From Roseimaritima ulvae (GTDB lineage Bacteria; Planctomycetota; Planctomycetia; Pirellulales; Pirellulaceae), in the NCBI RefSeq assembly GCF_008065135.1, contig NZ_CP042914.1, positions 5,499,404-5,563,403 of the forward strand: a stretch of 64,000 nucleotides of DNA, read 5' to 3'. The stretch's first letter is position 1. The number at the start of each line of letters is the position of its first letter. The position numbers were made by a program, and so were the translations under genes. Under the pieces are notes generated by a model. The model was not told the DNA's origin. It searched no databases and saw only the letters and a list, made by a program, of their open reading frames with translations. Below, piece after piece: positions 34,256 through 44,700 of the stretch.

Positions 34256-37200
34256 ATGACGCCGCTTTCGTCATCCCATCACGAAAAACTGGTTCAGGTC
34301 GCAGGCTACCTGAATTTCTCCTCCGGCTCGCGCGATCCCGTGACGTTGCGGAATCTCAATGCGCTGCATACCGCGGCCTCGGCCGGCCAGGTGCTGGTTG
34401 GCAAGCCGCCCTGGTTCGACGTCAAACTGTGGCTGGAACAGACGCTCGATGAATGCGAGGGCACGACGGCCGCGTTCAGCGACGTTTCGCAGGCCCGGCG
34501 AGTCGTGCAGATCGTGTTCAGCCTGTTGCCGCCGGCCTATCTGGACTTTCACAAAGACTTGCTGTTCCACCAGGAACCGGAGCTGCTGTTCAACGGTTTT
34601 TTCTTGGGCCGCTGTGCCGAAGTCGTGCTGGGATTGCTGAGCCACAGTGAAGACGACGATGAAATTGTCCGACAAGCCGTCCAGCAGCTGAACGACTTTG
34701 TGGGTTACCGCCCGGTGGCTCAGTTGGAAAACCATCACTGCGAACCCTATCCCCATGAATGGGTGGCGCCGATCCCGATGTACATCGCCGGGGCGGGCTG
34801 CAGCGACGGAACGTACCGTCGCTTGTTCCATCAAGTGATCGAAATCCTGACCGCGGCGGATCCAGACATCCTTCGCGCGGCGCATTTCGATGTGCAGCGG
34901 ATGCGTGAATTATCGATCGACCCGCGGGCTTACGATTTTGATCATCCGGTTAACAAGCGTCCCAATTACCAATTCGGCCAGTGGGATCCGCACGCCATCG
35001 ACGCGGATGGTTTTTATTATCGCTTCATCGTCCAACAGGTCACGCTGGACGCGCTGTTAAGTCGCTTGGACGACCCCAACCAAGACATGCCGCGGGACGA
35101 AATCCACTTCGAAGCCGCGGCGGTGCTGGCCGGCACGATCCTGATGGCGTCGGCCGTCAGCGGTTGGGGGCCCGGGGCGCATAGCAGCGAAGACACGCTC
35201 AGTTCGTTGATCTCACCGATCGCTCGCTTTCGCGACGCGTTTTATGACGATTTGCTGTCCAAGATGGACGGCCAACACGCCAGCCGTTTGCGTCAGGAAC
35301 AACAACTGCGGCAGCAACCCTTTGGCGCCGCTCGCCAACATCTCAACGCGGCTCTAGCCAGCCAACGCGCGGGCCAACAACAACACGCTCATCTGGCGCG
35401 GCTGTACGCTCGCATGGGTTACACCGATGCGGCCAATGACGAAGCCGATACGGTCAACGCGCCCTCGGCCCGCATCATGTGCCGCATCGATTGCCTGCTG
35501 ATGCAGGGCTTGTCGGCGCTGCGGCGAGGCGATTTAAAGTCGGCGGCCGAGATGCCCGCGTTGATTGTCGAACGGATCAAACGGGGCATCGGATGTGGAG
35601 CGTTGGTGGACCCCTGGGACATCCTCGGATTCGGTGGCAACTACGCCCGCTTTCACTGTGCCGAAAGCGCCATCCACGACCACCGCGTCGACGAAATTAT
35701 CCAGCTGACCGATTATCTGTTCGGCTATATGGCTCGGGTGTGGAGCGAAGCGGCCGCTCGCGACGATCAGCATCACTACGAACAACTGGCGCACGCGTAT
35801 CGTGAAACGGCCGAGTGGTGGCGGCAGTTCTCGGCCCATACGATCGAAGACCTGCAGGCCACCGATCCGCTGGAGTCCTATGAATCGGCACAGTTGGTTG
35901 CTCGCGGCTTGCGGGTCTGGCACCGCGGCGGCGCGGCGGCCGGCGACGTCAGCTTTTGGGCCGAACACGCGGCCATGTTCGATTCGCCGCGAGCCTATGC
36001 GTTGGTCATCGACGCACTGTTGGAACGACGCGATTTCGTGGCCTCCCGCGCCCTGTTGATCCATTGGCTAGCCAACGCCGAAACCGTGGGTCTGCGACGC
36101 GGCAACAGTTCCTGGCCGATGCTGGCCCAGCGTTGGCTGTTTCGGTTGCGACAGGATTGCCAACAGCGCGATCAGGACGCCCCGCCGGACGACGCCCCGC
36201 CGGCCACCACGGTCGAACGTGTGAAGCAACCCTGGACGTTGGCGCAGCGGTTCTTTGAACAGGTCGAAGCCAACGCCGAGTCGTATTGGCGACCGCCCAG
36301 TTTTTCCATCGGAGGCAAACCGCCGCAACGTGACTGGGATCGCACGCTGGCCGACTTGGATGCGGAACTGACCGCCCCCGACGACGAAGACAACGCCGAA
36401 GACGACCCCGATGAGGGCCTGTTCGACGCCGCTTACGAAGGCGTCACGTTCCAGGACAGCACCGACGACGGGATGGAAGGCGCGATCTACGACCCGTCGG
36501 CCCAGGACGAAGAAAACCAGGATACGCTGGAGTCCGAATCGCGACGTGTGGGCGATCATTTGGAATTCCACGTCGCCATGGCTCGCATGTGGGTGATGGC
36601 CGCCGACATGGGCGAAGCGGCGCAGCAGGAATCCCAAGCCACCGACAACCCCGGCCTGTCCAGCCAACGTGAAGACACGCTGAAGGAATGGGCCCGGCAG
36701 GCGGCCACCAACCGCCAAGGCTTGCTGGAATTGCTCGATTCGGTTCGCAACTATCGCGTCAAAGCCTCCGGCACCAACAGCCTGGCGATGACCCGCTACG
36801 ACCGTCAACGCGTCGTCCGCGACGCGCTGCTCGAACGAATCATCGCTACGACGGTGGAAACCAGCGACGCCCGCCGCTTGCTGGTCGGCGTGCTGTTGGC
36901 CGAACATCGCCAGCGCAGCGGCCTGGCGGTGGCCGATCAACAGGCTCCGCCCCCCGCCCCGGACCAGCAAGACGAAACAAGGGCCCCCAGTCACGATCCC
37001 GAACAAAGTCACGATCCCGAACAAAGCCACGATCCTGACCAAAGCTTTGATCCGGAGCTATTGGCGGGAATGGGCGAAGACGACCAGCAAGCGGTGCGAC
37101 TGTACGCGGCCCTGGTGGCCGGCGATGCCCAGCGGATGCGTGAGGAGTTCCCTCCCATGCTACGCGCCGTCCGCACCAAGAGCCTGCTGTACATACCGTT

Positions 37201-38467
37201 GGTGCGGGGCGGTGACCCGGTGAAAATTTTTGTCGCCAGGCTGCGGCAACGCGTGCTGATTCACTTGTTGCGATGGCTGCCACGTCGCGGCTTGATTTTC
37301 GAATCCTGCCAGTTGCTCGAAGCCGCGCGGATGATGGAGCAACAAAATCCGATCGGCCCGGGTGCGGTCACCGAGTTTGACGGGTTGTTTAAAATCGGCT
37401 TCCGCGCCCTGGTGCAAGCCACCACGCACGCGGCCAAACACTGGCCGGACCTGGACGCCAACGAACGCACCGAAACGCTGATTCCGGTGCTCGAATCGCT
37501 GACCGAAACCATGCTCGCCAGCTGGCTGACGCACAGCCGTTCGCTGCGGCTGTCGGCGCTCGAAACGGTGGCCGACCCCAAACGCTGGGAGCCGCTGGTG
37601 AAGTTCGTCAAAGACTATGGCGCACCGCTGTTCTGCCAAACCTTTCTGGGGCTGGGAAACATCCGCGCCATCTTGCACCAGGGAGTGGGCAATTGGCTGG
37701 AACACCTGCGTGACGATCCCGGCGCCCTGGAGGGCACCCGTTTGATCGAAGACCTGGACGGACTACTGGACCGCGACGTCGCCAAGCACTACCTGACGAT
37801 GGTCTTCGAAGCCATCCTCGACCACCACAGCGAATACCTCGACTACACCAGCACGACCACGCAGAGCGACCGCGGGGAACTGATCTACATGTTCCTCGAC
37901 TTCTTGCGGTTGCGGGTCCGCTACGATCGCATCGCCTGGAATCTGCGGCCCGTGATGTGGGCTCACGAAATCCTGGTCCGCGACGGTTTTGAAACCGCTG
38001 CCATGCGCTGGCAACGCTCGCTGTCCGAACGCATCGGCGAAGAAGCCGAAGTGTACGTCAAACGGCTGCGTCGACTGCAGCAACAGTATTCGATGCGAAT
38101 GCCCTCGGTGGCCGACTGGATTCTTGAACGGTTTGTCCACCCGATGACCGTCGACCGCATGCGGGGGCTGATCGAACCCTCGGTCAAAAGCGCTCGCGAA
38201 GGCAACAACGATAGCACCGAGTTCCGGCTGTTGCGTAAAGAAGCCGACGCGCTGACCGAGCACCCTGCCGGTGCCGGCCTGGACCTGCCGGCTTGGCTGG
38301 AAGCCATGGAAGACGAAGTGGATTTGGTGATCAACCGCCAAGAGGGTCTGGAAATCGATAGCGATTCCCTGCTGACCATCGCCCAGCATGCGATCAGCCT
38401 GCCAGACATGGAACAACAACTCGCCAGCGCTCGCCGCCAAGGCCGTCGGCTGCCCTACATGCAGTAG
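34256..38467 (+). CDS. Very large cytoplasmic protein of unknown function (1403 residues)
   Basis: Begins at ATG 34256; a GTG at 34151 is possible. No signal peptide or membrane helix is visible, so probably cytoplasmic. The sequence is mostly helical and rich in Asp, Glu, Gln and Trp, with local TPR-like stretches (for example ARLYARMGYTDAANDEADTV). Two acidic, low-complexity segments break the fold: DDEDNAEDDPDEGLFD near residue 715, and the SHDPEQ repeats near 912-930. No enzymatic motif was recognised. It looks like a scaffold; its planctomycete neighbours give no functional hint. Confidence 0.75.
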   Translation: MTPLSSSHHEKLVQVAGYLNFSSGSRDPVTLRNLNALHTAASAGQVLVGKPPWFDVKLWLEQTLDECEGTTAAFSDVSQARRVVQIVFSLLPPAYLDFHKDLLFHQEPELLFNGFFLGRCAEVVLGLLSHSEDDDEIVRQAVQQLNDFVGYRPVAQLENHHCEPYPHEWVAPIPMYIAGAGCSDGTYRRLFHQVIEILTAADPDILRAAHFDVQRMRELSIDPRAYDFDHPVNKRPNYQFGQWDPHAIDADGFYYRFIVQQVTLDALLSRLDDPNQDMPRDEIHFEAAAVLAGTILMASAVSGWGPGAHSSEDTLSSLISPIARFRDAFYDDLLSKMDGQHASRLRQEQQLRQQPFGAARQHLNAALASQRAGQQQHAHLARLYARMGYTDAANDEADTVNAPSARIMCRIDCLLMQGLSALRRGDLKSAAEMPALIVERIKRGIGCGALVDPWDILGFGGNYARFHCAESAIHDHRVDEIIQLTDYLFGYMARVWSEAAARDDQHHYEQLAHAYRETAEWWRQFSAHTIEDLQATDPLESYESAQLVARGLRVWHRGGAAAGDVSFWAEHAAMFDSPRAYALVIDALLERRDFVASRALLIHWLANAETVGLRRGNSSWPMLAQRWLFRLRQDCQQRDQDAPPDDAPPATTVERVKQPWTLAQRFFEQVEANAESYWRPPSFSIGGKPPQRDWDRTLADLDAELTAPDDEDNAEDDPDEGLFDAAYEGVTFQDSTDDGMEGAIYDPSAQDEENQDTLESESRRVGDHLEFHVAMARMWVMAADMGEAAQQESQATDNPGLSSQREDTLKEWARQAATNRQGLLELLDSVRNYRVKASGTNSLAMTRYDRQRVVRDALLERIIATTVETSDARRLLVGVLLAEHRQRSGLAVADQQAPPPAPDQQDETRAPSHDPEQSHDPEQSHDPDQSFDPELLAGMGEDDQQAVRLYAALVAGDAQRMREEFPPMLRAVRTKSLLYIPLVRGGDPVKIFVARLRQRVLIHLLRWLPRRGLIFESCQLLEAARMMEQQNPIGPGAVTEFDGLFKIGFRALVQATTHAAKHWPDLDANERTETLIPVLESLTETMLASWLTHSRSLRLSALETVADPKRWEPLVKFVKDYGAPLFCQTFLGLGNIRAILHQGVGNWLEHLRDDPGALEGTRLIEDLDGLLDRDVAKHYLTMVFEAILDHHSEYLDYTSTTTQSDRGELIYMFLDFLRLRVRYDRIAWNLRPVMWAHEILVRDGFETAAMRWQRSLSERIGEEAEVYVKRLRRLQQQYSMRMPSVADWILERFVHPMTVDRMRGLIEPSVKSAREGNNDSTEFRLLRKEADALTEHPAGAGLDLPAWLEAMEDEVDLVINRQEGLEIDSDSLLTIAQHAISLPDMEQQLASARRQGRRLPYMQ
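36989..37042 (+). repeat. In-frame 18-base tandem repeat coding SHDPEQ
   Basis: Three units of AGTCACGATCCCGAACAA (36989-37006, 37007-37024, and a variant at 37025-37042) inside the 1403-residue protein gene, followed by a partial copy. Being 18 bases, copy-number change keeps the frame. They encode an acidic linker. Confidence 0.85.
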
Positions 38468-38524
38468 CCGCCACGGTACAGCAAAAAAGTGACAAATCCG
38501 CATCGAGTCCGCTAGAATCGCCTA

Positions 38525-38696
38525 CGTAGCTACGCTCGCCAGAGCGTGGGCACCGCAAGAATCGTAGCTACGCTCGCCAGAGCGTGGGCACCGTGAGAAT
38601 CGTAGCTACGCTCGCCAGAGCGTGGGACCGCAAGCCCCGTAGCTACGCTCGCCAGAGTGTGGGACCGCGGCCCACCGTCTGGCGACGGTAGCTACG
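38525..38696. repeat. Tandem GTAGCTAC repeat array with inverted last unit
   Basis: Four direct units begin with CGTAGCTACGCTCGCCAGAG at 38525, 38563, 38601 and 38638 (steps of 38, 38 and 37 bases). A fifth, inverted unit (CCCACCGTCTGGCGACGGTA onward) ends at 38696. Each unit is itself partly self-complementary. It occupies the gap between the 1403-residue protein and the next secreted protein, and is the same element as 12671-12789. Confidence 0.9.
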
Positions 38697-38738
38697 TTGC
38701 GCGGTCGTTGCGTCGAGGACAAAGGAGAAGAAGAGCTG

Positions 38739-39428
38739 ATGATACTCAAAACCTTGGCAATCATCCTGCTCGCCGGCTTGACGGTCACTAGCATCGGCCG
38801 CGCCGCGCCCCCTGCAGCGGGCGATGAAAAGACTCTGCCCAGCAAAACGCAACTAAAGCGAGCCGTCTCGGCGGCCCTGCAGGCCGAAGCCCGCCAGCGT
38901 CGCCAACGGAAGCTATCCGAGGACGGCGTCGCCAACGAATCCTACGCCCGCTCGGTCGTGCAATTGTGTGATCGGTTCGCCGAAATCCGCGGCGACCAGC
39001 GATACGGCGACAGCGAGATGCTGCAGAAACTGGTGATTACCTTGCGGCATCGCCTGCTGGACGTGGCCCACACTCTGGAGCATCAACTGCAACGCGACGA
39101 GGTCCCCAGGCCGGCTTGGCTGGCCAGCACTTCAGCCGCCATCCGTCGCTCATCGAATCCGGCGTCTCCGTTGGATTCAACATCCCAGCCATCCGCATCC
39201 CAGCCATCCGCTGAGCCGCATGGCAACGCCGCCGGGGGCGGACTGATTGACAATGGATGGCAACTGGTAGAATTGATTCAACAAACCATCCAGCCGGGAT
39301 TTTGGGACACCACCGGCGGCCCCGGCTCCATCTATTATTTTGCTCTTAAGCGAGCCTTGGTCATCCGCGCGACGTCCGAGGTCCACGCGGATTTGGGCAA
39401 CACGTTACAGCAATTGAAGAGGAATTGA
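38739..39428 (+). CDS. Secreted protein of unknown function
   Basis: 229 residues from ATG 38739, with GGAG about 14 bases upstream. A signal peptide covers residues 1-22 (LAIILLAGLTVTSIGRAAP). The mature part is helical (KTQLKRAVSAALQAEARQRR; SYARSVVQLCDRFAEIRGDQRYG), with a Ser/Pro/Gln linker carrying a SQPSA duplication, then a conserved-looking C-terminal segment (NGWQLVELIQQTIQPGFWDTTGG). No known domain. yacG follows after 3 bases. Confidence 0.7.
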   Translation: MILKTLAIILLAGLTVTSIGRAAPPAAGDEKTLPSKTQLKRAVSAALQAEARQRRQRKLSEDGVANESYARSVVQLCDRFAEIRGDQRYGDSEMLQKLVITLRHRLLDVAHTLEHQLQRDEVPRPAWLASTSAAIRRSSNPASPLDSTSQPSASQPSAEPHGNAAGGGLIDNGWQLVELIQQTIQPGFWDTTGGPGSIYYFALKRALVIRATSEVHADLGNTLQQLKRN

Positions 39429-39431
39429 ATC

Positions 39432-39632
39432 GTGGCACAAAGTTCCAACCAACCGGCTGTGTACGTCACCTGTCCCACCTGCAACCGTCGCTTTTTGCTG
39501 GACGAGACACCGGCGCCGCCATTCTGCAGCGAACGCTGCCAACTGGTCGACCTGGGGCGTTGGCTGGACGAAGAAAACGGTCTGCCCTTCGAGGGCGACC
39601 CCGGCGACAGCCCGGTGGAGTACCGCGAATAG
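39432..39632 (+). CDS. yacG: DNA gyrase inhibitor YacG (zinc ribbon)
   Basis: 66 residues starting with GTG 39432, 3 bases after the upstream stop. The Cys4 zinc site is Cys14, Cys17, Cys32 and Cys36 (CPTC...FCSERC), followed by the family's LVDLGRWLDEE. YacG binds GyrB and restrains gyrase in E. coli. The tail is acidic. Probably translated by coupling with the preceding gene. Confidence 0.9.
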   Translation: MAQSSNQPAVYVTCPTCNRRFLLDETPAPPFCSERCQLVDLGRWLDEENGLPFEGDPGDSPVEYRE

Positions 39633-39641
39633 GCAAAAAGC

Positions 39642-39670
39642 TTGACCCCGCCGGAGGGGGGAGGTACCAT
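39642..39670 (+). promoter_or_regulatory. Candidate sigma-70 promoter of the caspase/CHAT operon
   Basis: TTGACC (39642-39647) and TACCAT (39665-39670) are separated by exactly 17 bases, about 70 bases before the caspase gene. The -35 matches 5/6 and the -10 matches 4/6 of consensus. It begins right after the yacG stop, which suggests that the defence-like genes have their own transcription start. Confidence 0.45.
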
Positions 39671-39742
39671 AAGGGGTAGCCCTATGCATCACGGCGGGGG
39701 GCATGTCCGCCGCATGTACTCTCTTCTCGGTAGCACTCCACC

Positions 39743-41788
39743 ATGGCAGACAAGGCATTTCTGACAGGGATCAACGACTACAAAAACATCGGCGACCTCC
39801 GCGGCTGTATCAACGACACCGCATCGATCCGGAAATTGTTGCTCGATCAATTCGGTTTTAAAGATGCGAATATTCGAATTCGCACCGATGATGAAGTCAC
39901 CAAAGCGGAATTAAACAAAGGCTGGAAATGGCTGCTGAAAAATGCCAAGCCAGATGACCGTCTGGTTTTCCATTTTTCTGGCCACGGTTCCTACACCGCC
40001 GATACCGACGACGAAGAACCCGACTTCCAGGACGAACTGCTGTGCCTGTACGGCATGGACTGGCACGACCCCAAGACCTATCTACTAGACGACGAATTGC
40101 GGGTCTGGACGGAACAGATCCCCGAGGGCGTGCAGGTCACGTTTGTGCTGGACTGTTGCCACAGCGGCACGGGAACCCGGATGGTCGAGCCGAAACTCAG
40201 CCGAGCGGTCCGCACCGATTTTCGCTCCGCAGCCCCGCTGGCAATCGAAGACGTTGCCATCGAGCGAGCTCTCAAGTCCGGCGCGACACGCTCCACCAGG
40301 GGACTCGATGATCACGTACGAAAACAAGTTCGTCCGGTACACCAAGAGGATATCGGGCTGGCCACCGTGCTGGCTCGTTTCGCTCGGCCCCCGGCGAACT
40401 TCCAAATCGCGATCGACAACGCCAAACACAAGCGTTCTTTCCGCAGCGTGCTGAAACAAGCCGCGACACGCTCGGCCGCCGATCAGGAAATGAACCATGT
40501 CCTGTGGTCCGGTTGCCGCGATAATCAAACCAGTGCCGACGCCCATATCGCCGGCGACTACCACGGCGCGTTTACATATTACTTCTGCAACGCCGTGCGA
40601 GAACTCGGCCGCGGGGCACGGGCCAGTGACGTTATCACCAGTCTGCGTACGAAATTAAGCGAGCAACACTTTCAGCAGCTGCCACAGTTAGAACCTGAAG
40701 GCTATTCGGGCATCGTGTTTGGGAGCGCGGAACAGAATACCGATGTATCGCTGGAGGAGCCCCCCAGCGACGTCGGCGATGACGGCGGCGGTGGCGGTGG
40801 CGGCATCAACGTCTCGGCCGCCGATTGGCAACAAATGCTGGCAATCCTGCAACAGATCGCTGCCAACCTGTCTGGCGAAAAAGGCGCGGCGCAGCAACGT
40901 GCCGGCAGCCGAGGGATCGTATTTGTCCATGGAATTTGCGCACACGATGCTGGATACTCGGACCCTTGGTGGGAATCGCTCCGCCCGCATCTATCCTCCG
41001 GCGTTCGCGATGCGTTGGCAGCTAACCGCAAAGAGGTGTTGTGGAGTCGGCATGTCACGGACATGGACCGCGCCGCGGCTTCCGCCGCCGATCCGGTGGA
41101 AATCCAGCAACTGGAATGGCAGCTGCGAGCGGTGCTGTCCGAAAGAATGACTCAAGAAGCCTCGCAGCAAATTGTCGAGCGGGCCGCTGGGGAAACGCGT
41201 GCGGCTGATATTCCGCCGGGCACCGTCCGTGCGGCAGGAGAATCGAGACCGGTCCCGCGAGCCGTACTGGGAATTCCCGGGGTGGACTGCGTCGATGATT
41301 TCGTCAAATACCTATCCATCGACAGTGTGCGTCAGGCGGTCTTGGGCGAATGCACCAGTGTGCTGCGTCCGTTGTTGCAACAGGGCCAATCCATCGAGTT
41401 GGTCAGTCACAGTTGGGGCACGGTGGTCGCCTTTGAAGCTCTGCGTGAACTGGATCGAGAGGGCCTCAGCGGCCGCGTTCACAATTGGTTCACGCTGGGT
41501 GCGGCGCTGGCGATTTCCTTCGTGGCGGATCGGCTACGGCCGCGAGATGGTCGCAAACCCACCCTCGTCGATCGCTGGATCAATCTGGACGCTCGTGGCG
41601 ACGGCGTGGGGGGCAGCCTGCAGGCAACCAACCTGCAAGTCGACGAGGAATATTTGCGGCTGGCACCGGTGGGCTGCCGTTCTTTCTTGGGATTGGTCTC
41701 GCCGGCTTGTGCCCATTCGTCTTACTTCCAGGCGAGCAATACCGCGGTCAATCGCGACATCCTGGCCCGTCAAATCGAACGCGCGTAA
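39743..41788 (+). CDS. Metacaspase-like protease fused to an alpha/beta hydrolase
   Basis: 681 residues, no signal peptide. Residues 1-330 form a C14 caspase-like domain: FSGHGS with catalytic His81, DCCHSG with catalytic Cys139, and LYGMDWHD/YLLDDEL between them. A flexible GDDGGGGGGGG linker (347-354) joins residues 388-681, an alpha/beta hydrolase: FVHGICAH (oxyanion region), SHSWGT with nucleophile Ser557, an Asp near NLDARGDG (616-620) and His658 in CAHSSYF. All catalytic residues of both parts appear intact. Its stop shares one base with the next gene's start, so coexpression is certain enough to treat them as one system. Targets unknown; a lipase- or esterase-type effector activated by proteolysis is one reading. 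Confidence 0.85.
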   Translation: MADKAFLTGINDYKNIGDLRGCINDTASIRKLLLDQFGFKDANIRIRTDDEVTKAELNKGWKWLLKNAKPDDRLVFHFSGHGSYTADTDDEEPDFQDELLCLYGMDWHDPKTYLLDDELRVWTEQIPEGVQVTFVLDCCHSGTGTRMVEPKLSRAVRTDFRSAAPLAIEDVAIERALKSGATRSTRGLDDHVRKQVRPVHQEDIGLATVLARFARPPANFQIAIDNAKHKRSFRSVLKQAATRSAADQEMNHVLWSGCRDNQTSADAHIAGDYHGAFTYYFCNAVRELGRGARASDVITSLRTKLSEQHFQQLPQLEPEGYSGIVFGSAEQNTDVSLEEPPSDVGDDGGGGGGGINVSAADWQQMLAILQQIAANLSGEKGAAQQRAGSRGIVFVHGICAHDAGYSDPWWESLRPHLSSGVRDALAANRKEVLWSRHVTDMDRAAASAADPVEIQQLEWQLRAVLSERMTQEASQQIVERAAGETRAADIPPGTVRAAGESRPVPRAVLGIPGVDCVDDFVKYLSIDSVRQAVLGECTSVLRPLLQQGQSIELVSHSWGTVVAFEALRELDREGLSGRVHNWFTLGAALAISFVADRLRPRDGRKPTLVDRWINLDARGDGVGGSLQATNLQVDEEYLRLAPVGCRSFLGLVSPACAHSSYFQASNTAVNRDILARQIERA

Positions 41789-44700
41789 TGACACGCTCCG
41801 ATTCCCAGCACCCGGCCCAACCCCCGGCGATGCGATCGTTGTTCTGCGTGGCGACCACGTTTGTGACGCCCGATGACGAACATGCTTCGCGCCGTTTGGG
41901 GCAACGGTTATACGACCGTCTGACCCGTGACCACCAGGACCCGTTGTCGTTTGGAGCGGGCATTCCGGTGGCGATCAACGTCGATATTCAGCGACATAGC
42001 ATGTGTGAAATCGCCGCCTTGGCGGACCATGTGCTGCTGATCTTTGTAGCCGGACCGACCTCGCTGCTGCTGCACCCCGACCAGACCACCGCCGACCTGA
42101 GCGGTTTTGGCATGCCGGACTCTCCAGAGCAGAAACCGAAGTGCCAACTGAGCAAAATGCTGGTGCCGACCGATGGCCGCTGGCCCAGCGAAGCGCCGCG
42201 GCTGGGCGAAGTCGTGGTCTCCAAGGGCGTGTTCGATGCAGACGGGATCGACGCCGCCATCGATTCGGTCTTGATGGCCATCGCCAAGATCCTGCGAGGC
42301 GACAGCCCCCGACCGCGTCTGTTGATCAACGACTTTGCCGAGGCGCACCCCAAACTGGGCACGGCCCCGATCGCGGCCTTGGTGGGAAAGCAGCGGACGG
42401 AGTTGTGGGATTATTTTTCCGAAGTGAAAACACTGCAGGACGGCGACTATCGCCAAACCAGCGATGGTGAATCCCAGACCGGCGTCGACAACGTGTTTGT
42501 CTGTCTGCACGGCGATCGGTACCGTGCCCGTGGTGAACGCCGGCTGCATGACCGCGAACTGCTGGCCGCCCAACAACGTGGCTGGCCGATCGTGCAGGTA
42601 CCGGCGGAATCCGCTGGCGACTGGAATGCGGTGCTGCGGCTGGCGGCTGGCGAGCATTTGCGGCAGCTACATTTTCGTAAAGTCGCCGAGCGGATGACGC
42701 AGTCCGGCTGGCTGCCGATCGGAACTCCGGTACTGTCTCGCCCGCCCGAGCTGGTCGACTTGTCTAGTGGTCCCCTCCGCGAATCCACCACTCGCACCGT
42801 ACTGCACCCCGACCCCGCACTGACGCCGGAAAAACGTGATGTGTTGCGCGCCGCCGCTCCGTTGCTGCATCCGATCACGCCCTCAACGCTACTCGGTCGA
42901 ACCGCCAGTCGGGACGCCGCCGACACCCTGATCACCCCGTTGGACGGGATGCGGGTGGGGCTGTCGGTTTCTCGGATTCCCGAAGGCGAATTTCAGGTCG
43001 GGCAAACCGATTGGCACCTGCAAGATGCCACGGTGCAATTAACCCGGACGTTGATCGGCGGCGGAGCGACGCTTACCTACGGCGGCAACTTTGTCGTCGG
43101 TCAGGAAAAGTCCTTCACGCCTTTATTGGCCGAATTGATCCAAGCTTACAACCAAACCGCCCAGGCGCCCGCCAAACGTCTGCAAGTTTTTCAGGCGCTC
43201 GATCGCTCCCTGGACGAAGTGCCCGCCGACGTGCTGTGCCGGATTCGCCACTTGGGATTGTCCACCGACTTGGCCACCCAAGCGGTTTTTTCCGAAGACG
43301 AAATCGAGGGTCTGCCGTCCGGCATGCTGGTCTCCGACATGCGCCGCGCGATGGCCGCCGAAACCGATGCACGGGTCGCGATCGGCGGACAGTCGTTCCC
43401 TCGCGATCAAGATACCCACGGGTACTCGGGCCGGTTCCCGGGCATTGCCGAGGAAGTCTACCGGGCATTGGAGGCCGGCCAACCGGTGTATCCATGTGGC
43501 GGTTTCGGTGGCATTACCGCGCGCATCGTCCAACTGTGGGAACACCCCGAGAAAATCGATTCTTTCTGGCGGGAAACGACCTACGACAACAACCGCGATT
43601 TTGTCAGCCTGATCTGGAATGTCGACAATCATCACAAGCGCGCGGCTTTAGAACTTCCCGCCAACCTGACCGAGTTGGCCCATGCCATTGCCGCGGTGGC
43701 CATCGAGCTGAACGATGACGATCAGGCTTGGATAAATTTCAATGGATTGACCTACCGACAAAACCAAACGTTGTGGCGTTCCACCGACCCCATCCTGCTC
43801 AGCTCCTTAATTGCCGAAGGCCTATTGCGACGGCGGAGTCGGCATGTGGTCGATGGTACGGCGCGGAGTAAGATTCGCATCGAAGCCATGTTGGGGAACA
43901 TTAATCTGGTATCGCGAACAGATCTGTTGGCCTTGGCGGTTTTTAAAGACGTCGACCCACAAGGCGCCGGCGCGGCGATCGATCGCGTCACTGGAGGTCT
44001 GATGCGACAGGCGCAAGCCATGCCAGGCAAGTTGCTGGGCGTGCGGAGCGACCAGCTGGATGTGGATTATCTGTGCGCGGTCTCGCTGGGCGATGTCACG
44101 GACGTCGGCGATGACCCGCAAAGCCTGAAGGCGGCGATCAAACAGGCCGTGATGCAAGCCTTGGATGTCTGTCATCGCGAAGGGTTTCGTTCGCTCGCGG
44201 TGGTCACGTTCGGTGGCTCCTCGTTGCCATCCTATGAGCAGGCCGTGAAACAAATGCTCTCCGGTTTTCGCTCGCACACCCACCAGGTGTTGGTGAAGTG
44301 GATCGAAGCCGACGAAGAAAGATACGCGAAATTGCTTGACAAGCTTCAGCAAAGCGACGACTTGGACGTGACCACGGTCCGCAAGGATTCCACCGTTGAA
44401 ATCCCCCAGACCAGCTATCCTTGGTTCCAACTGACGGTCAAGTACCGGTCCGGTCACCTGGATGTTACGGCCCTGGCTCGCGAGGGTACCGGACGGGCAT
44501 GGTCCAATCCGGTGACCGTCCGGGCCGATGTCATCGAGGCTCTGAGCGAAGGCATCGGCGATCGGAGACGCGAAACGCCGAACCAGCAAGAACTCACGCG
44601 GCGCGGCAAGCAATTGGTCGAACTGTTATTTGGCGAGCAGGCGGACGTTATCTGGCAGCGGTGCCGCGATGTGCCAATCGCCATCACCCATGATGCCGCC

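Noticed and set aside
38525-38696. CRISPR array
   Set aside because: Units are contiguous 37-38 base copies without unique spacers, the end unit is inverted, and no cas gene is near.
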